Positions 25,384 through 32,667 of a DNA stretch of 37,841 bases are shown here, piece by piece (position 1 is the first letter of the stretch; every line of letters begins with the position of its first letter). The position numbers and the translations under genes were made by a program. The DNA lies in contig SHVM01000013.1 in NCBI GenBank assembly GCA_009694265.1, forward strand, positions 1-37,841, given 5' to 3'. This DNA comes from Pseudolabrys sp. (GTDB lineage: Bacteria; Pseudomonadota; Alphaproteobacteria; Rhizobiales; Xanthobacteraceae). The notes under the pieces were generated by a model. The model ran no database searches. It saw only the letters and a program-made list of their open reading frames with translations, and was not told where the DNA came from.

Positions 25384-26159
25384 TGCGCAGGCTCGCACTC
25401 ACCTTTCTGGTCGTCCTGATGGCCAGCAGCATCAAGCCCGCCGCCGCCGAACGGCTGGTGGTGTCGCTATCGAATCACCGGGTACCCGTCACCTCGAGTT
25501 TCACCGGCGAAGATTTGGTGCTGTTCGGCACCATCGAGCCCGACGCCGGCAAAACCGCGCTGCGTTCTGCTTACGATCTTGTAGTGACCGTGACCGGGCC
25601 TCGCCATACCTTGCGCACACGGCGCAAGGAGCGCGTGCTCGGCATCTGGGTGAACGTCGACTCGCGCGAATTCGTGCGCGCGCCGTCCTATCTATCGATC
25701 CTGAGCAACCGCCCGGTCTCCGATATCGCTCACCAGGATGTGTTACGGCGCTTGCAGATCGGGCTCGACAATTTTCTGCTGCCACAACGCATCGGAGCCG
25801 ACATCGCGGATACCGTGCGCGACGATCCGTTCCGCGTCGCCTTCGTGCGGCTGGAAACCCAGCACGGCCTATACCGCGAATCCAGCACCGCAGTGACTTT
25901 TTTGACGCCAACCGTGTTCCGCGCCGCGATCCCGCTGCCGGCCGATGTACCGACCGGCAATTATGCGATCGACGTCAAGCTGTTTGCCGGTGGCGCGATG
26001 GTCGCGGGCACAAATTCGGCGCTGGAAGTGATCAAGGCGGGTTTCGAACAATATGTCGCCGAAGCTGCGCGTGACTATGGCCTGTTCTATGGCTTCGTGA
26101 CCGCGCTGATGGCGCTGGTCATTGGCTGGATCGGCAGCGTGGTATTTCGGCGGGACTAA
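25380..26159 (+). CDS. TIGR02186 family membrane-anchored periplasmic protein
   Basis: The 259-residue protein starts with a signal peptide (RRLALTFLVVLMASSI, cleaved near AAAE). A beta-rich extracytoplasmic part follows (residues 25-220, e.g. GIWVNVDSREFVRAPSYLSI), and it ends with one transmembrane helix (FVTALMALVIGWIGSVVF) before a short basic tail. It matches the TIGR02186 family of alphaproteobacteria, whose genes follow tauE/safE-like genes. It starts within the stop codon of the permease (overlap 4 bp), which suggests a partner role such as a periplasmic accessory subunit. No catalytic motif is visible. Confidence 0.85.
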   Translation: MMRRLALTFLVVLMASSIKPAAAERLVVSLSNHRVPVTSSFTGEDLVLFGTIEPDAGKTALRSAYDLVVTVTGPRHTLRTRRKERVLGIWVNVDSREFVRAPSYLSILSNRPVSDIAHQDVLRRLQIGLDNFLLPQRIGADIADTVRDDPFRVAFVRLETQHGLYRESSTAVTFLTPTVFRAAIPLPADVPTGNYAIDVKLFAGGAMVAGTNSALEVIKAGFEQYVAEAARDYGLFYGFVTALMALVIGWIGSVVFRRD

Positions 26160-27094
26160 GCCATTTTACCGGCCACCACGATCAGCCCTGGAACCGGCAA
26201 CCGTTTTTCCGTCCGGGTCGCGGCGGATTCGAGACTGACCAATGTAAGCCTTGCCGCTGCCAGCGCGGCGCGCACATGCGCGGCACTGTGAGCATAACGC
26301 AAGGTATCGCGTAAGATTACACCTTCGCCGTCATGTGTCTCCACGCTGAACGCGATTTGTGCGGACGGCGCCAGCACGGCTGCTGCCGCGTTCAGCACCG
26401 GCGCGAGATCGTCGAGATACATGAACATGTCGGCGGCGAGGATGAGATGATAGCGCGCCTTGGCTTTAGCTTCCTCGTCAAGAAAGCCCGCGGCCTCGCC
26501 TTCGATCAGCCGGTCATAGAGACCTTTGGTCCTCGCCTGGGCCAGCATGGCGATCGACAGATCGACGCCCACCAGCCAATCGCAATAGGGCCGGAACGCC
26601 GCGCCGCCCAAGCCGGTGCCACAGCCGAGATCGAGCATTGAGCCGAATTTCATGCGTGCGCTGGCGTGCGCCGCCTGCACCGCGTGCAACAGTAATTCCG
26701 GCGCGCGATAGCCGATCCCTTCGGTCAGTGCCTGGTCAAACGCGGGCGCGTAACCGTCGAACAGCGCGCGCACATAAGCTTCCGGCATGGCGGCTACAGG
26801 CGCAGCACCGAGGCGGATCAGCTGCAGTTTGGCGCCATGACGATCTTGGCGGTCGGCAAGTGCGGCTTCCCGAAACGCGGCGATGGCGGCATCGCGCTGG
26901 CCAAGCTTCTCGCGCAGCTCGCCGAGCGCGAACCAGGCCGAGCTAAAGCCCGGCGCCAGTTCCAGCGCCTGCATCAGCAAGCCGGCGGCGCCGGCGAGGT
27001 CGCCTTTGGCCTCAAGATCGCGCGCCCATTCGAAGCGGCGATCAACGATCAGGTTTCCGGACGGCAGATGGATCGGCAACGGCTGCAAACGCAT
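26156..27094 (-). CDS. TPR-containing SAM-dependent methyltransferase
   Basis: The 312-residue protein has a short TPR region in the first 85 residues (DLAGAAGLLMQALELAPGFS, then ELREKLGQRDAAIAAFREAA). A class I methyltransferase follows with motif I LDLGCGTGLGGAAF, motif II VGVDLSIAMLAQA and post-motif YHLILAADMFMYLDDLAP. This combination is found in predicted methyltransferases of the UbiE/DREV type in Hyphomicrobiales. Substrate is unknown. ATG 27094 was chosen because GAGG lies 5-8 bases upstream; the frame is open to 27148. Its stop overlaps the stop of the convergent TIGR02186 gene by 4 bp. Confidence 0.85.
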   Translation of the reverse strand: MRLQPLPIHLPSGNLIVDRRFEWARDLEAKGDLAGAAGLLMQALELAPGFSSAWFALGELREKLGQRDAAIAAFREAALADRQDRHGAKLQLIRLGAAPVAAMPEAYVRALFDGYAPAFDQALTEGIGYRAPELLLHAVQAAHASARMKFGSMLDLGCGTGLGGAAFRPYCDWLVGVDLSIAMLAQARTKGLYDRLIEGEAAGFLDEEAKAKARYHLILAADMFMYLDDLAPVLNAAAAVLAPSAQIAFSVETHDGEGVILRDTLRYAHSAAHVRAALAAARLTLVSLESAATRTEKRLPVPGLIVVAGKMA

Positions 27095-27191
27095 GACCTC
27101 AAGGGATGGCGCTGGAGATTTTAGGACATATCTAAGCCCCGCGCACAAATCGTGTTAGGATCGTGTCCGCGCCAAAAGGACAGAGATAGCC

Positions 27192-27467
27192 ATGAGCAAC
27201 GACACCGTGACCAAGATTTTTGGCGGCTCGCCATTGGCGGTGCTGGGACGCCTGATCCTGGTATCGATCCTGGTCGGCGTCATTTTATCGGCGCTGGGCT
27301 TAGACCCCTTCGACATCGTGCGCAGTATCGAGCGCCTGGTGCAGTCGATCTGGAATATGGGCTTCGACGCGTTCCGCTGGCTGTGGCGCTATCTGCTGCT
27401 CGGCGCAGTGATCGTGGTGCCGATCTGGATCGTCATACGCCTGATCAATGCGCCAAGAGGGAAATAG
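27192..27467 (+). CDS. DUF6460 small membrane protein
   Basis: The 91-residue protein has two hydrophobic helices (LGRLILVSILVGVILSALG and LLLGAVIVVPIWIVIRLI) separated by an amphipathic stretch with Trp residues (SIWNMGFDAFRWLWRY). This matches the DUF6460 family of small inner-membrane proteins. Function is unknown. AGGACAGAG precedes the ATG. It diverges from the TPR methyltransferase and converges with pyrD. The stop is TAG. Confidence 0.85.
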   Translation: MSNDTVTKIFGGSPLAVLGRLILVSILVGVILSALGLDPFDIVRSIERLVQSIWNMGFDAFRWLWRYLLLGAVIVVPIWIVIRLINAPRGK

Positions 27468-27484
27468 AAAAAAGCAAGCCGTGG

Positions 27485-27507
27485 ATGGCCGTGCCAAGTC
27501 CGGCCAT
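27485..27507. repeat. Short palindrome between DUF6460 and pyrD
   Basis: ATGGCCG (27485-27491) and CGGCCAT (27501-27507) are perfect reverse complements around a 9-base loop. The wording resembles a frequent Bradyrhizobium intergenic repeat. It lies between two convergent stop codons and could act as a bidirectional terminator, though no T-run follows on either strand. Confidence 0.6.
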
Positions 27508-27512
27508 GACAA

Positions 27513-28607
27513 CTACGACGGCCAGCTTTCCGACGTCATGTCGGCGGCGTCGGAGCCAATCATCGAGGCCAACGTGTCGCGGTGGCCACGTTTGAGCGCG
27601 GTCAGTAGATCCGCCTTGATCTCGTTCACCAGCCCAATGCCGCGGTACACCAGCCCGCTATAAAGCTGCACCAGCGTGGCGCCGGCCTTGATCTTGGCGA
27701 TGGCGGTGGCGCTGGAGTCGATGCCACCCACGCCGACCAGCGGGAAAGCGCTCTCCGTGCGCACATACGTCTCCGCCAGCATGCGGGTCGAGAGCTTGAA
27801 CAGCGGCCGGCCGGACAGCCCGCCCGCTTCCCCTGCCTTGGTACGCTCGCGCAACGAGCCGGGCCGCGAGATCGTGGTGTTGCCGACGATCATGCCGTCG
27901 ACGCGGCGCTTGCGCGCGATGCCGACCACGTCGTCGAGATCGCCCAGCGTGAGATCGGGCGCGATCTTGAGCAACACCGGCGTGGGGCCGGCGCGCGGCC
28001 GTACCCGTTCGCGTGCATCGATCACACGCGCCAGCAGATCGTCGAGCGCCGCCGCCTGCTGCAGGTCGCGCAAGCCGGGTGTGTTGGGCGACGAGACATT
28101 GACCGTGAAATAGCTCGTAACGGCTGCGAAGGTTTCGATCAGCCGGACATAGTCCTCGGCGCGGTCGGGCGAATCGCGGTTGGCGCCGATATTGACCCCA
28201 ACAATGCCGCCCGCGCTCGCGCGCATCGCCATCCGCGCCAGCACCGAGGCCCCGCCCTCATTATTAAAGCCGAGCCGGTTGATCACGCCCTCGTCCGCCT
28301 CGAGCCGGAACAGGCGTGGGCGCGGATTGCCGGTTTGCGCGCGCGGGGTCACGGTTCCCACTTCCACGAAGCCGAAACCCAACCGCAGCAGCGCATCCGG
28401 CGCCTGGGCGTTTTTGTCGAAACCGGCGGCAAGGCCTACCGGATTGGGGAAATTGAGCCCAAAGGCGCGGACATTGAGTTCCGGGGCGTCGGTGGAGGGC
28501 CTCAGCCGCGGCATAAAGCGCAAGGCCTTGATCGCCAAGGCATGCGCGTCCTCCGGGTCGAGGGCCCGCATCAGCGGGCGGGACAGGCGGTCGATGAGAC
28601 CGATCAC
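27513..28607 (-). CDS. pyrD: Dihydroorotate dehydrogenase (quinone), class 2
   Basis: This is the fourth step of UMP synthesis: dihydroorotate is oxidised to orotate with transfer of electrons to ubiquinone at the membrane. The 364-residue protein begins with the amphipathic quinone-site helices (RPLMRALDPEDAHALAIKAL). It has the class 2 catalytic serine in NVSSPNTPGLRDLQ, the FMN/orotate residues FNNEGGASVLARM and IVGNTTISRP, and the C-terminal LVGVGGI phosphate site. GTG 28607 was chosen because GGAG lies about 11 bases upstream and this matches the family length. The open frame continues far upstream into the promoter region of the S24 regulator and is not coding there. Confidence 0.95.
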   Translation of the reverse strand: MIGLIDRLSRPLMRALDPEDAHALAIKALRFMPRLRPSTDAPELNVRAFGLNFPNPVGLAAGFDKNAQAPDALLRLGFGFVEVGTVTPRAQTGNPRPRLFRLEADEGVINRLGFNNEGGASVLARMAMRASAGGIVGVNIGANRDSPDRAEDYVRLIETFAAVTSYFTVNVSSPNTPGLRDLQQAAALDDLLARVIDARERVRPRAGPTPVLLKIAPDLTLGDLDDVVGIARKRRVDGMIVGNTTISRPGSLRERTKAGEAGGLSGRPLFKLSTRMLAETYVRTESAFPLVGVGGIDSSATAIAKIKAGATLVQLYSGLVYRGIGLVNEIKADLLTALKRGHRDTLASMIGSDAADMTSESWPS

Positions 28608-28689
28608 CAAGTGCGGCTCCGGGGTTGCGCGGAGTTTGACCCTATCGGCGGGAATTATGTGTGTCCAAGGCAAGTCTTGAACAACCACC

Positions 28690-28732
28690 GTCACGAAACA
28701 GTTGTGACTGAGCCGCGACTCACGGCTATAAT
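28690..28732 (+). promoter_or_regulatory. Promoter region of the S24 regulator with repeated half-sites
   Basis: A perfect TATAAT lies at 28727-28732 with TTGTGA (28702-28707) 19 bp upstream, 58 bp before the regulator ATG. GTCAC (28690-28694) and GTGAC (28704-28708) form a 5-bp dyad spanning the -35. A further imperfect partner ACTCAC (28718-28723) lies between -35 and -10. Such spacing would suit autoregulation by the S24 protein; this is inference. Confidence 0.45.
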
Positions 28733-28790
28733 TCCTATATCGTTGACCTGAGTCTTGGTTCTCTAGCCACACACAAGCCCCAGTTTTGCC

Positions 28791-29420
28791 ATGCTGACAC
28801 ATAATCAGATCTGGAATGCCATCGATCGGCTGGCCAAACGCGCCGGACTCACTGCGTCAGGCCTTGCCAAGAAGGCGGGCCTCGACCCCACCACGTTCAA
28901 CAAATCCAAACGCATTACGCCGGAAGGCCGGCCGCGCTGGCCGTCGACCGAATCGGTGGCCAAGGCGCTCGCCGCCACCGGCACCAAGGTCGATACCTTC
29001 GTCACCCTGATCGCCGACGGCGGCAAAGTGGCGATTTCGAACGTGCCGCTCATTGGCTTTGCCGAAGCCGGCACCGGCGGTTATTTCGACGACGGCGGGT
29101 TCCCGGTCGGCAAGGGCTGGGAGAAAATCGCCTTCCCCTCGGTCACCGACGAGCACGCCTATGCGCTGGAAATCTCCGGCGACTCGATGAAGCCGACCTA
29201 TCGCAAGGGCGATGTTATCGTGGTTTCGCCGTCAGCCTCGGTGCGCCGCGGCGACCGCGTCGTGGTCAAAACCAAAAACGACGAGGTCATGGTCAAGGAA
29301 CTCAAGCGCAAGACCAGCAAAAGCATCGAGCTCAAATCGCTCAATGCCGAACACCGCGACCGCACGCTGCCGATGTCCGATGTCGTGTGGGTTGCGCGCA
29401 TCGTCTGGGCGAGCCAATAA
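28791..29420 (+). CDS. LexA/CI-like regulator with S24 self-cleaving peptidase domain
   Basis: The 209-residue protein has an N-terminal helix-turn-helix (LTASGLAKKAGLDPTTFNKS, about 20-39). The S24 domain has the nucleophile S132 in SGDSMKPTYRKGD and the catalytic lysine K169 in VMVKELKR. A possible self-cleavage bond, Ala93-Gly94, occurs in FAEAGTGGYFDD, as in LexA-type repressors. A canonical LexA is not implied, because the HTH differs and the gene diverges from pyrD. The regulator may respond to RecA or to another stress signal. No ribosome-binding site precedes ATG 28791, so translation may be weak or leaderless. Confidence 0.88.
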   Translation: MLTHNQIWNAIDRLAKRAGLTASGLAKKAGLDPTTFNKSKRITPEGRPRWPSTESVAKALAATGTKVDTFVTLIADGGKVAISNVPLIGFAEAGTGGYFDDGGFPVGKGWEKIAFPSVTDEHAYALEISGDSMKPTYRKGDVIVVSPSASVRRGDRVVVKTKNDEVMVKELKRKTSKSIELKSLNAEHRDRTLPMSDVVWVARIVWASQ

Positions 29421-29423
29421 GAA

Positions 29424-31055
29424 TTACGCCGATCTCGCCAGCGCGCCGTCGATCATATCGACGGTGTTCCGCAGGCCATAGACGGCGACGAACGAGCCGA
29501 AGCGCGGGCCTTTCTCCTGGCCGAGCAGCACCTGGTAGAGCATGTTGAACCAGTCGAGCGAGACGCCCGGCTTGCCGTCCTTGGCTTTTTTCTTTTGATC
29601 GAGGAACGGTTCGCGGCGGCCGATCTCGTAGACGACATCCTGAATTTGCTCAGCGGTGGCGTCGGCCGGCAGTTGGCCGAGCGCGTCGCGCAAGTCGTTC
29701 AAGGCCGTGCGTTCAACATCGGTCGGCTGGCGGAATTTTTTCGTCGGCTGCACAAAGTCACGAAAATAATGGATGGCGTAGCCGACCATCGCGTTGAGCT
29801 TAGGGTGCGTCTGCGCCGTCACGCCCGGCCGGTAACGGCCGATGAAGCCCCACAAAGTCTCGGCATTTTCGGCATTGGACGAGGACACCAGCGTGAGCAG
29901 CATCGAGAACGTCACCGGCATTTCAATTTGCGGTGGATGGCCTTCGTGGATATGCCAGACCGGGTTCGACAGCCGCTGCTTGGCGTCCTGCCGCTGATAG
30001 CCCTCGGTGAATTGCTGGTATTCGTCGACGGTGCGCGGGATCACGTCGAAGTGCAGCCGCTTGGCCGCCTTCGGCTCGCGATACATGAAACACGAAAGAC
30101 TTTCGGGGCTGGCGTAGCGTAGCCATTCGTCGATGGTGAGCCCGTTGCCCTTTGATTTGGAAATCTTCTGGCCGTTCTCGTCGAGGAACAGCTCGTAGAT
30201 GAAGCCTTCCGGCGCCATGCCGCCAAGCGCGCGGCAGATTTCGCCCGACAGCTTCACCGAATCGATCAGATCCTTGCCGGCCATTTCATAATCGACGCCG
30301 AGCGCGACCCAGCGCATCGCCCAGTCCGGCTTCCATTGCAACTTGCAGCGCCCGCCGGTGACCGGGATGGTGAAGCGCTCCTGCGTCTCCGAATCTTCGT
30401 AGGTGATGGTGCCGCGCTTGGCGTCGTGCGCCAGCACCGGCACCTGCAACACAACGCCGGTGCGCGGATCGATCGGCAGAAACGGCGAATAGGTGCCCGC
30501 GCGCTCCTCGCGCAAGGACGGCAGCATAATCGTCATCACCTTGTCGAAACGCTCCAACACCTTGAGCAGCGCGCTATCAAAACGCCCCGAGCTGTAGCAT
30601 TCGGTCGAGGACAGAAATTCATATTCGAAGCCAAAGTGATCGAGGAAGGCGCGCAGCCGCGCATTGTTGTGCTCGCCGAAACTTGGATGGGTGCCGAACG
30701 GGTCGGGCACCTTGGTGAGCGGCTTGCCGAGATGAACCGCCAGCATTTCCTTGTTCGGCACGTTGTCCGGCACCTTGCGCAAGCCGTCCATGTCGTCTGA
30801 AAAGGCGATCAGTCGCGTCTTGATCTTGTCGCCGGTCAGCACGCGGAAGGCGTGGCGCACCATGGTGGTGCGCGCCACTTCGCCGAAGGTGCCAATATGC
30901 GGCAGGCCGGAGGGGCCGTAACCGGTTTCGAAAATCACTTCGTCCTTGGGCTGCTTCTTCAGCCTGGCGACGATCTTGCGCGCTTCCTCGAACGGCCAGG
31001 CGCCCGATTGCTCGGCGAGCTCGCGCATGGATGCGGCCGTGTCAGTCACAGACAT
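29424..31055 (-). CDS. lysK: Lysine-tRNA ligase, class I
   Basis: This enzyme charges tRNA-Lys and is of the class I type found in archaea, spirochaetes and many alphaproteobacteria rather than the usual class II enzyme. The 543 residues carry the HIGH-like motif LPHIG at 51-55 ([14 protein letters not shown]) and the KMSKS-like motif KISKSKG near 297. [17 protein letters not shown] is also typical of the class I family. Its stop lies 3 bp from that of the S24 regulator, in convergent orientation. No upstream partner is obvious. Confidence 0.95.
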   Translation of the reverse strand: MSVTDTAASMRELAEQSGAWPFEEARKIVARLKKQPKDEVIFETGYGPSGLPHIGTFGEVARTTMVRHAFRVLTGDKIKTRLIAFSDDMDGLRKVPDNVPNKEMLAVHLGKPLTKVPDPFGTHPSFGEHNNARLRAFLDHFGFEYEFLSSTECYSSGRFDSALLKVLERFDKVMTIMLPSLREERAGTYSPFLPIDPRTGVVLQVPVLAHDAKRGTITYEDSETQERFTIPVTGGRCKLQWKPDWAMRWVALGVDYEMAGKDLIDSVKLSGEICRALGGMAPEGFIYELFLDENGQKISKSKGNGLTIDEWLRYASPESLSCFMYREPKAAKRLHFDVIPRTVDEYQQFTEGYQRQDAKQRLSNPVWHIHEGHPPQIEMPVTFSMLLTLVSSSNAENAETLWGFIGRYRPGVTAQTHPKLNAMVGYAIHYFRDFVQPTKKFRQPTDVERTALNDLRDALGQLPADATAEQIQDVVYEIGRREPFLDQKKKAKDGKPGVSLDWFNMLYQVLLGQEKGPRFGSFVAVYGLRNTVDMIDGALARSA

Positions 31056-31111
31056 TAAGGTCTCCGGGCGCGGACAATATGAATCCCGCGCTCACACGTC
31101 AAATTCGCGGC

Positions 31112-32029
31112 TCAAAACGGGCTGATCGGGAAATAGCGCAGCCACAAATCTGTGAAGCGGCCCTTTTCCCACAGCCGGAACAGCGCCCAGTTGAACGCCT
31201 GCCGCAGCAGGTCGTTGCCGCGTTTGACCGCGATGCCGACGCCCTCGCCGAAGAAGCGACTTTCCATATAGGGCCCGCCGCGGAATTCGCAGCAAGCGGC
31301 GGAGTCGGTGCCGTTGAGCCAGAAGGCGAGCGAAATGCCGTCACCAAATAGCAGTTCGACCTCGCCTTTTTTCAGCGCCGTGCGCGCGGCGTCCGCGTTC
31401 GGATAGGGGCGCAAGTCGGCCTCGGTAAACAAGGTCTTGAGATAGGCTTCATGCGCGGTGCCGGCGACCACCGCTACTCGCTTGCCCTCGAGCGCCTGCG
31501 GCCGCACATCGTCGATCTCGATGCCGCGCCGCGACACGAAGCGCGCCGGGGTGCGGTAATAGGGATCGCTGAAATCGACTTGGCGGCGCATGTCCGGCGT
31601 CTCGCCGATCGAGGCAATTACCGCATCGCCATTGTTGCTGTTCAAGGCGCCGACCAACGTGTCGAAGCGGCGCATCTGCACCGTGCAGGCAACTTTGATC
31701 TCCTCGCATATCAGCCGCGCCAGATCGACATTGAAACCGGCGGGCATCCCGTCCGGCCCGGAATAATTGAATGGCGGATAATCGGTTTCGGTGAGGAAGC
31801 GGATGATTCCGATGCGCGAAAGGTCCGGCCGTTCCGGCCGCCGCCGCGGATCCCAGAAGCCGGGCACCGCCAAGGTATTGCTTGGCGGATGAACCGTCGG
31901 TGGCGCGGGCGACGCGCCCTGCGGAGGATTGGCGAGCTGCGCATGCGCAGCGGCAATCGTCGCCGCCAGCATGACGGCGATGATGAATATACCGCCGCTG
32001 CGTGCGCCTTGAGCGCCATTCCAATTCAT
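31112..32029 (-). CDS. Periplasmic amino-acid/polar-solute-binding protein (SBP family 3)
   Basis: The 305-residue protein starts with a signal peptide (IFIIAVMLAATIAAAHAQ), then a Pro-rich spacer and a family 3 solute-binding domain. This begins with IIRFLTETDYPPFNYSGPDG and continues with GFNVDLARLICEE, SIGETPDMRRQVDFSDPYY and GVGIAVKRGNDLLRQAF. Binding of an amino acid or similar small solute is expected. No ABC permease or ATPase gene is adjacent, so it either works with a transporter elsewhere or has a sensory role. ATG 32029 was chosen because GAGGT lies before it and the signal peptide begins there. It follows the host-attachment gene by about 90 bp on the same strand. Confidence 0.85.
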   Translation of the reverse strand: MNWNGAQGARSGGIFIIAVMLAATIAAAHAQLANPPQGASPAPPTVHPPSNTLAVPGFWDPRRRPERPDLSRIGIIRFLTETDYPPFNYSGPDGMPAGFNVDLARLICEEIKVACTVQMRRFDTLVGALNSNNGDAVIASIGETPDMRRQVDFSDPYYRTPARFVSRRGIEIDDVRPQALEGKRVAVVAGTAHEAYLKTLFTEADLRPYPNADAARTALKKGEVELLFGDGISLAFWLNGTDSAACCEFRGGPYMESRFFGEGVGIAVKRGNDLLRQAFNWALFRLWEKGRFTDLWLRYFPISPF

Positions 32030-32117
32030 TCGCCGACCTCGATAGAAGAATCTGGGCGAACATAGCACCGCCATTGTGGCGGGCCAGCCATAATCGCAAA
32101 GCGTCGCAGTGAAGCTT

Positions 32118-32567
32118 TCAGGCGCCGGTCAGGTGCTTTTCGATTTCGTACACCGGCAGTTTGACGAAGTCCTTGTCGACTTCGGCGCGCACGGCGGCGC
32201 GCAGCGCATGCGAATAGGCCGGACGGATCATGCCGAGCGCGCGCGGCGGCGCCACCATGATCAGTGACTTGGTCTTGCCGGCGGCGATTGCCGAATCGAG
32301 ATGCTTGACCAGTTGCCCGAGGAAGGTCCGTTCCGCCTGATCGTGCCAGTCGGTCTGCTCGACCGAACTGCGCGCGTGGCCGACCGAACTATGGGTGCGG
32401 CCGGGCCGCTCAGTGCCGAGTTCGTGGGTAGCCAAGCCCTTCTGCTCGAAGACCTCGATTGTCTTGAGATTGGGAAATTTGGCGTCGCCAGTATTCTCCA
32501 GCACCAATGCCTTGGCGCCGTCGCAGACCACCACCCATTCGCCCTGGTGGATCAATAAATCGGACAT
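32118..32567 (-). CDS. Host-attachment family protein
   Basis: The 149-residue cytoplasmic protein has the conserved start WVVVCDGAKALVLEN, a central acidic/His segment ending SSVEQTDWHDQAERTFL, and a C-terminal VAPPRALGMIR motif. It matches the family annotated as required for attachment to host cells. Related domains have been linked to archaeo-eukaryotic release-factor folds, so the older name may be misleading. A near-perfect AGGAGGT lies 6 bases before the ATG. The upstream promoter carries a FixK/FNR-type site with a well-placed -10, predicting induction under low oxygen. Confidence 0.85.
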   Translation of the reverse strand: MSDLLIHQGEWVVVCDGAKALVLENTGDAKFPNLKTIEVFEQKGLATHELGTERPGRTHSSVGHARSSVEQTDWHDQAERTFLGQLVKHLDSAIAAGKTKSLIMVAPPRALGMIRPAYSHALRAAVRAEVDKDFVKLPVYEIEKHLTGA

Positions 32568-32585
32568 GAAAGACCTCCTGAACTA

Positions 32586-32634
32586 AAAATAAATTCTAGA
32601 ACAAACGCGTTGACCGCGTTTTGCTCTGGATCAA
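32586..32634 (-). promoter_or_regulatory. FixK/FNR-type class II promoter of the host-attachment gene
   Basis: On the minus strand TTGATCCAGAGCAA (32621-32634) fits the FixK2/FNR pattern TTG(A/C)-N6-(T/G)CAA. TAGAAT (32593-32598) matches the -10 consensus at 5 of 6. If transcription starts at 32586, the FixK site is centred at -41.5 and the -10 falls exactly at -12 to -7, the class II geometry. A 19-base leader then contains AGGAGGT. The positions are read directly; the regulator's identity is inference. Confidence 0.68.
32603..32621. promoter_or_regulatory. Perfect dyad AAACGCG-N5-CGCGTTT inside the FixK-type promoter
   Basis: Seven-base perfect arms (32603-32609 and 32615-32621) surround a 5-base centre, placed between the FixK-like box and the -10. 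It could be an operator for a second regulator or fortuitous. It is not followed by a T-run on the strand of the upstream mcd-like gene, so a terminator is less likely. Confidence 0.4.
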
Positions 32635-32667
32635 ACGTTTGAAAGCTCGATTGGTTGCCGCCGGAGG

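Noticed and set aside
28679-28693. GAAC-N7-GTCA before the S24 regulator as a LexA-type box
   Set aside because: The right half deviates from both GAAC and GTTC, unlike the exact box before the helicase.
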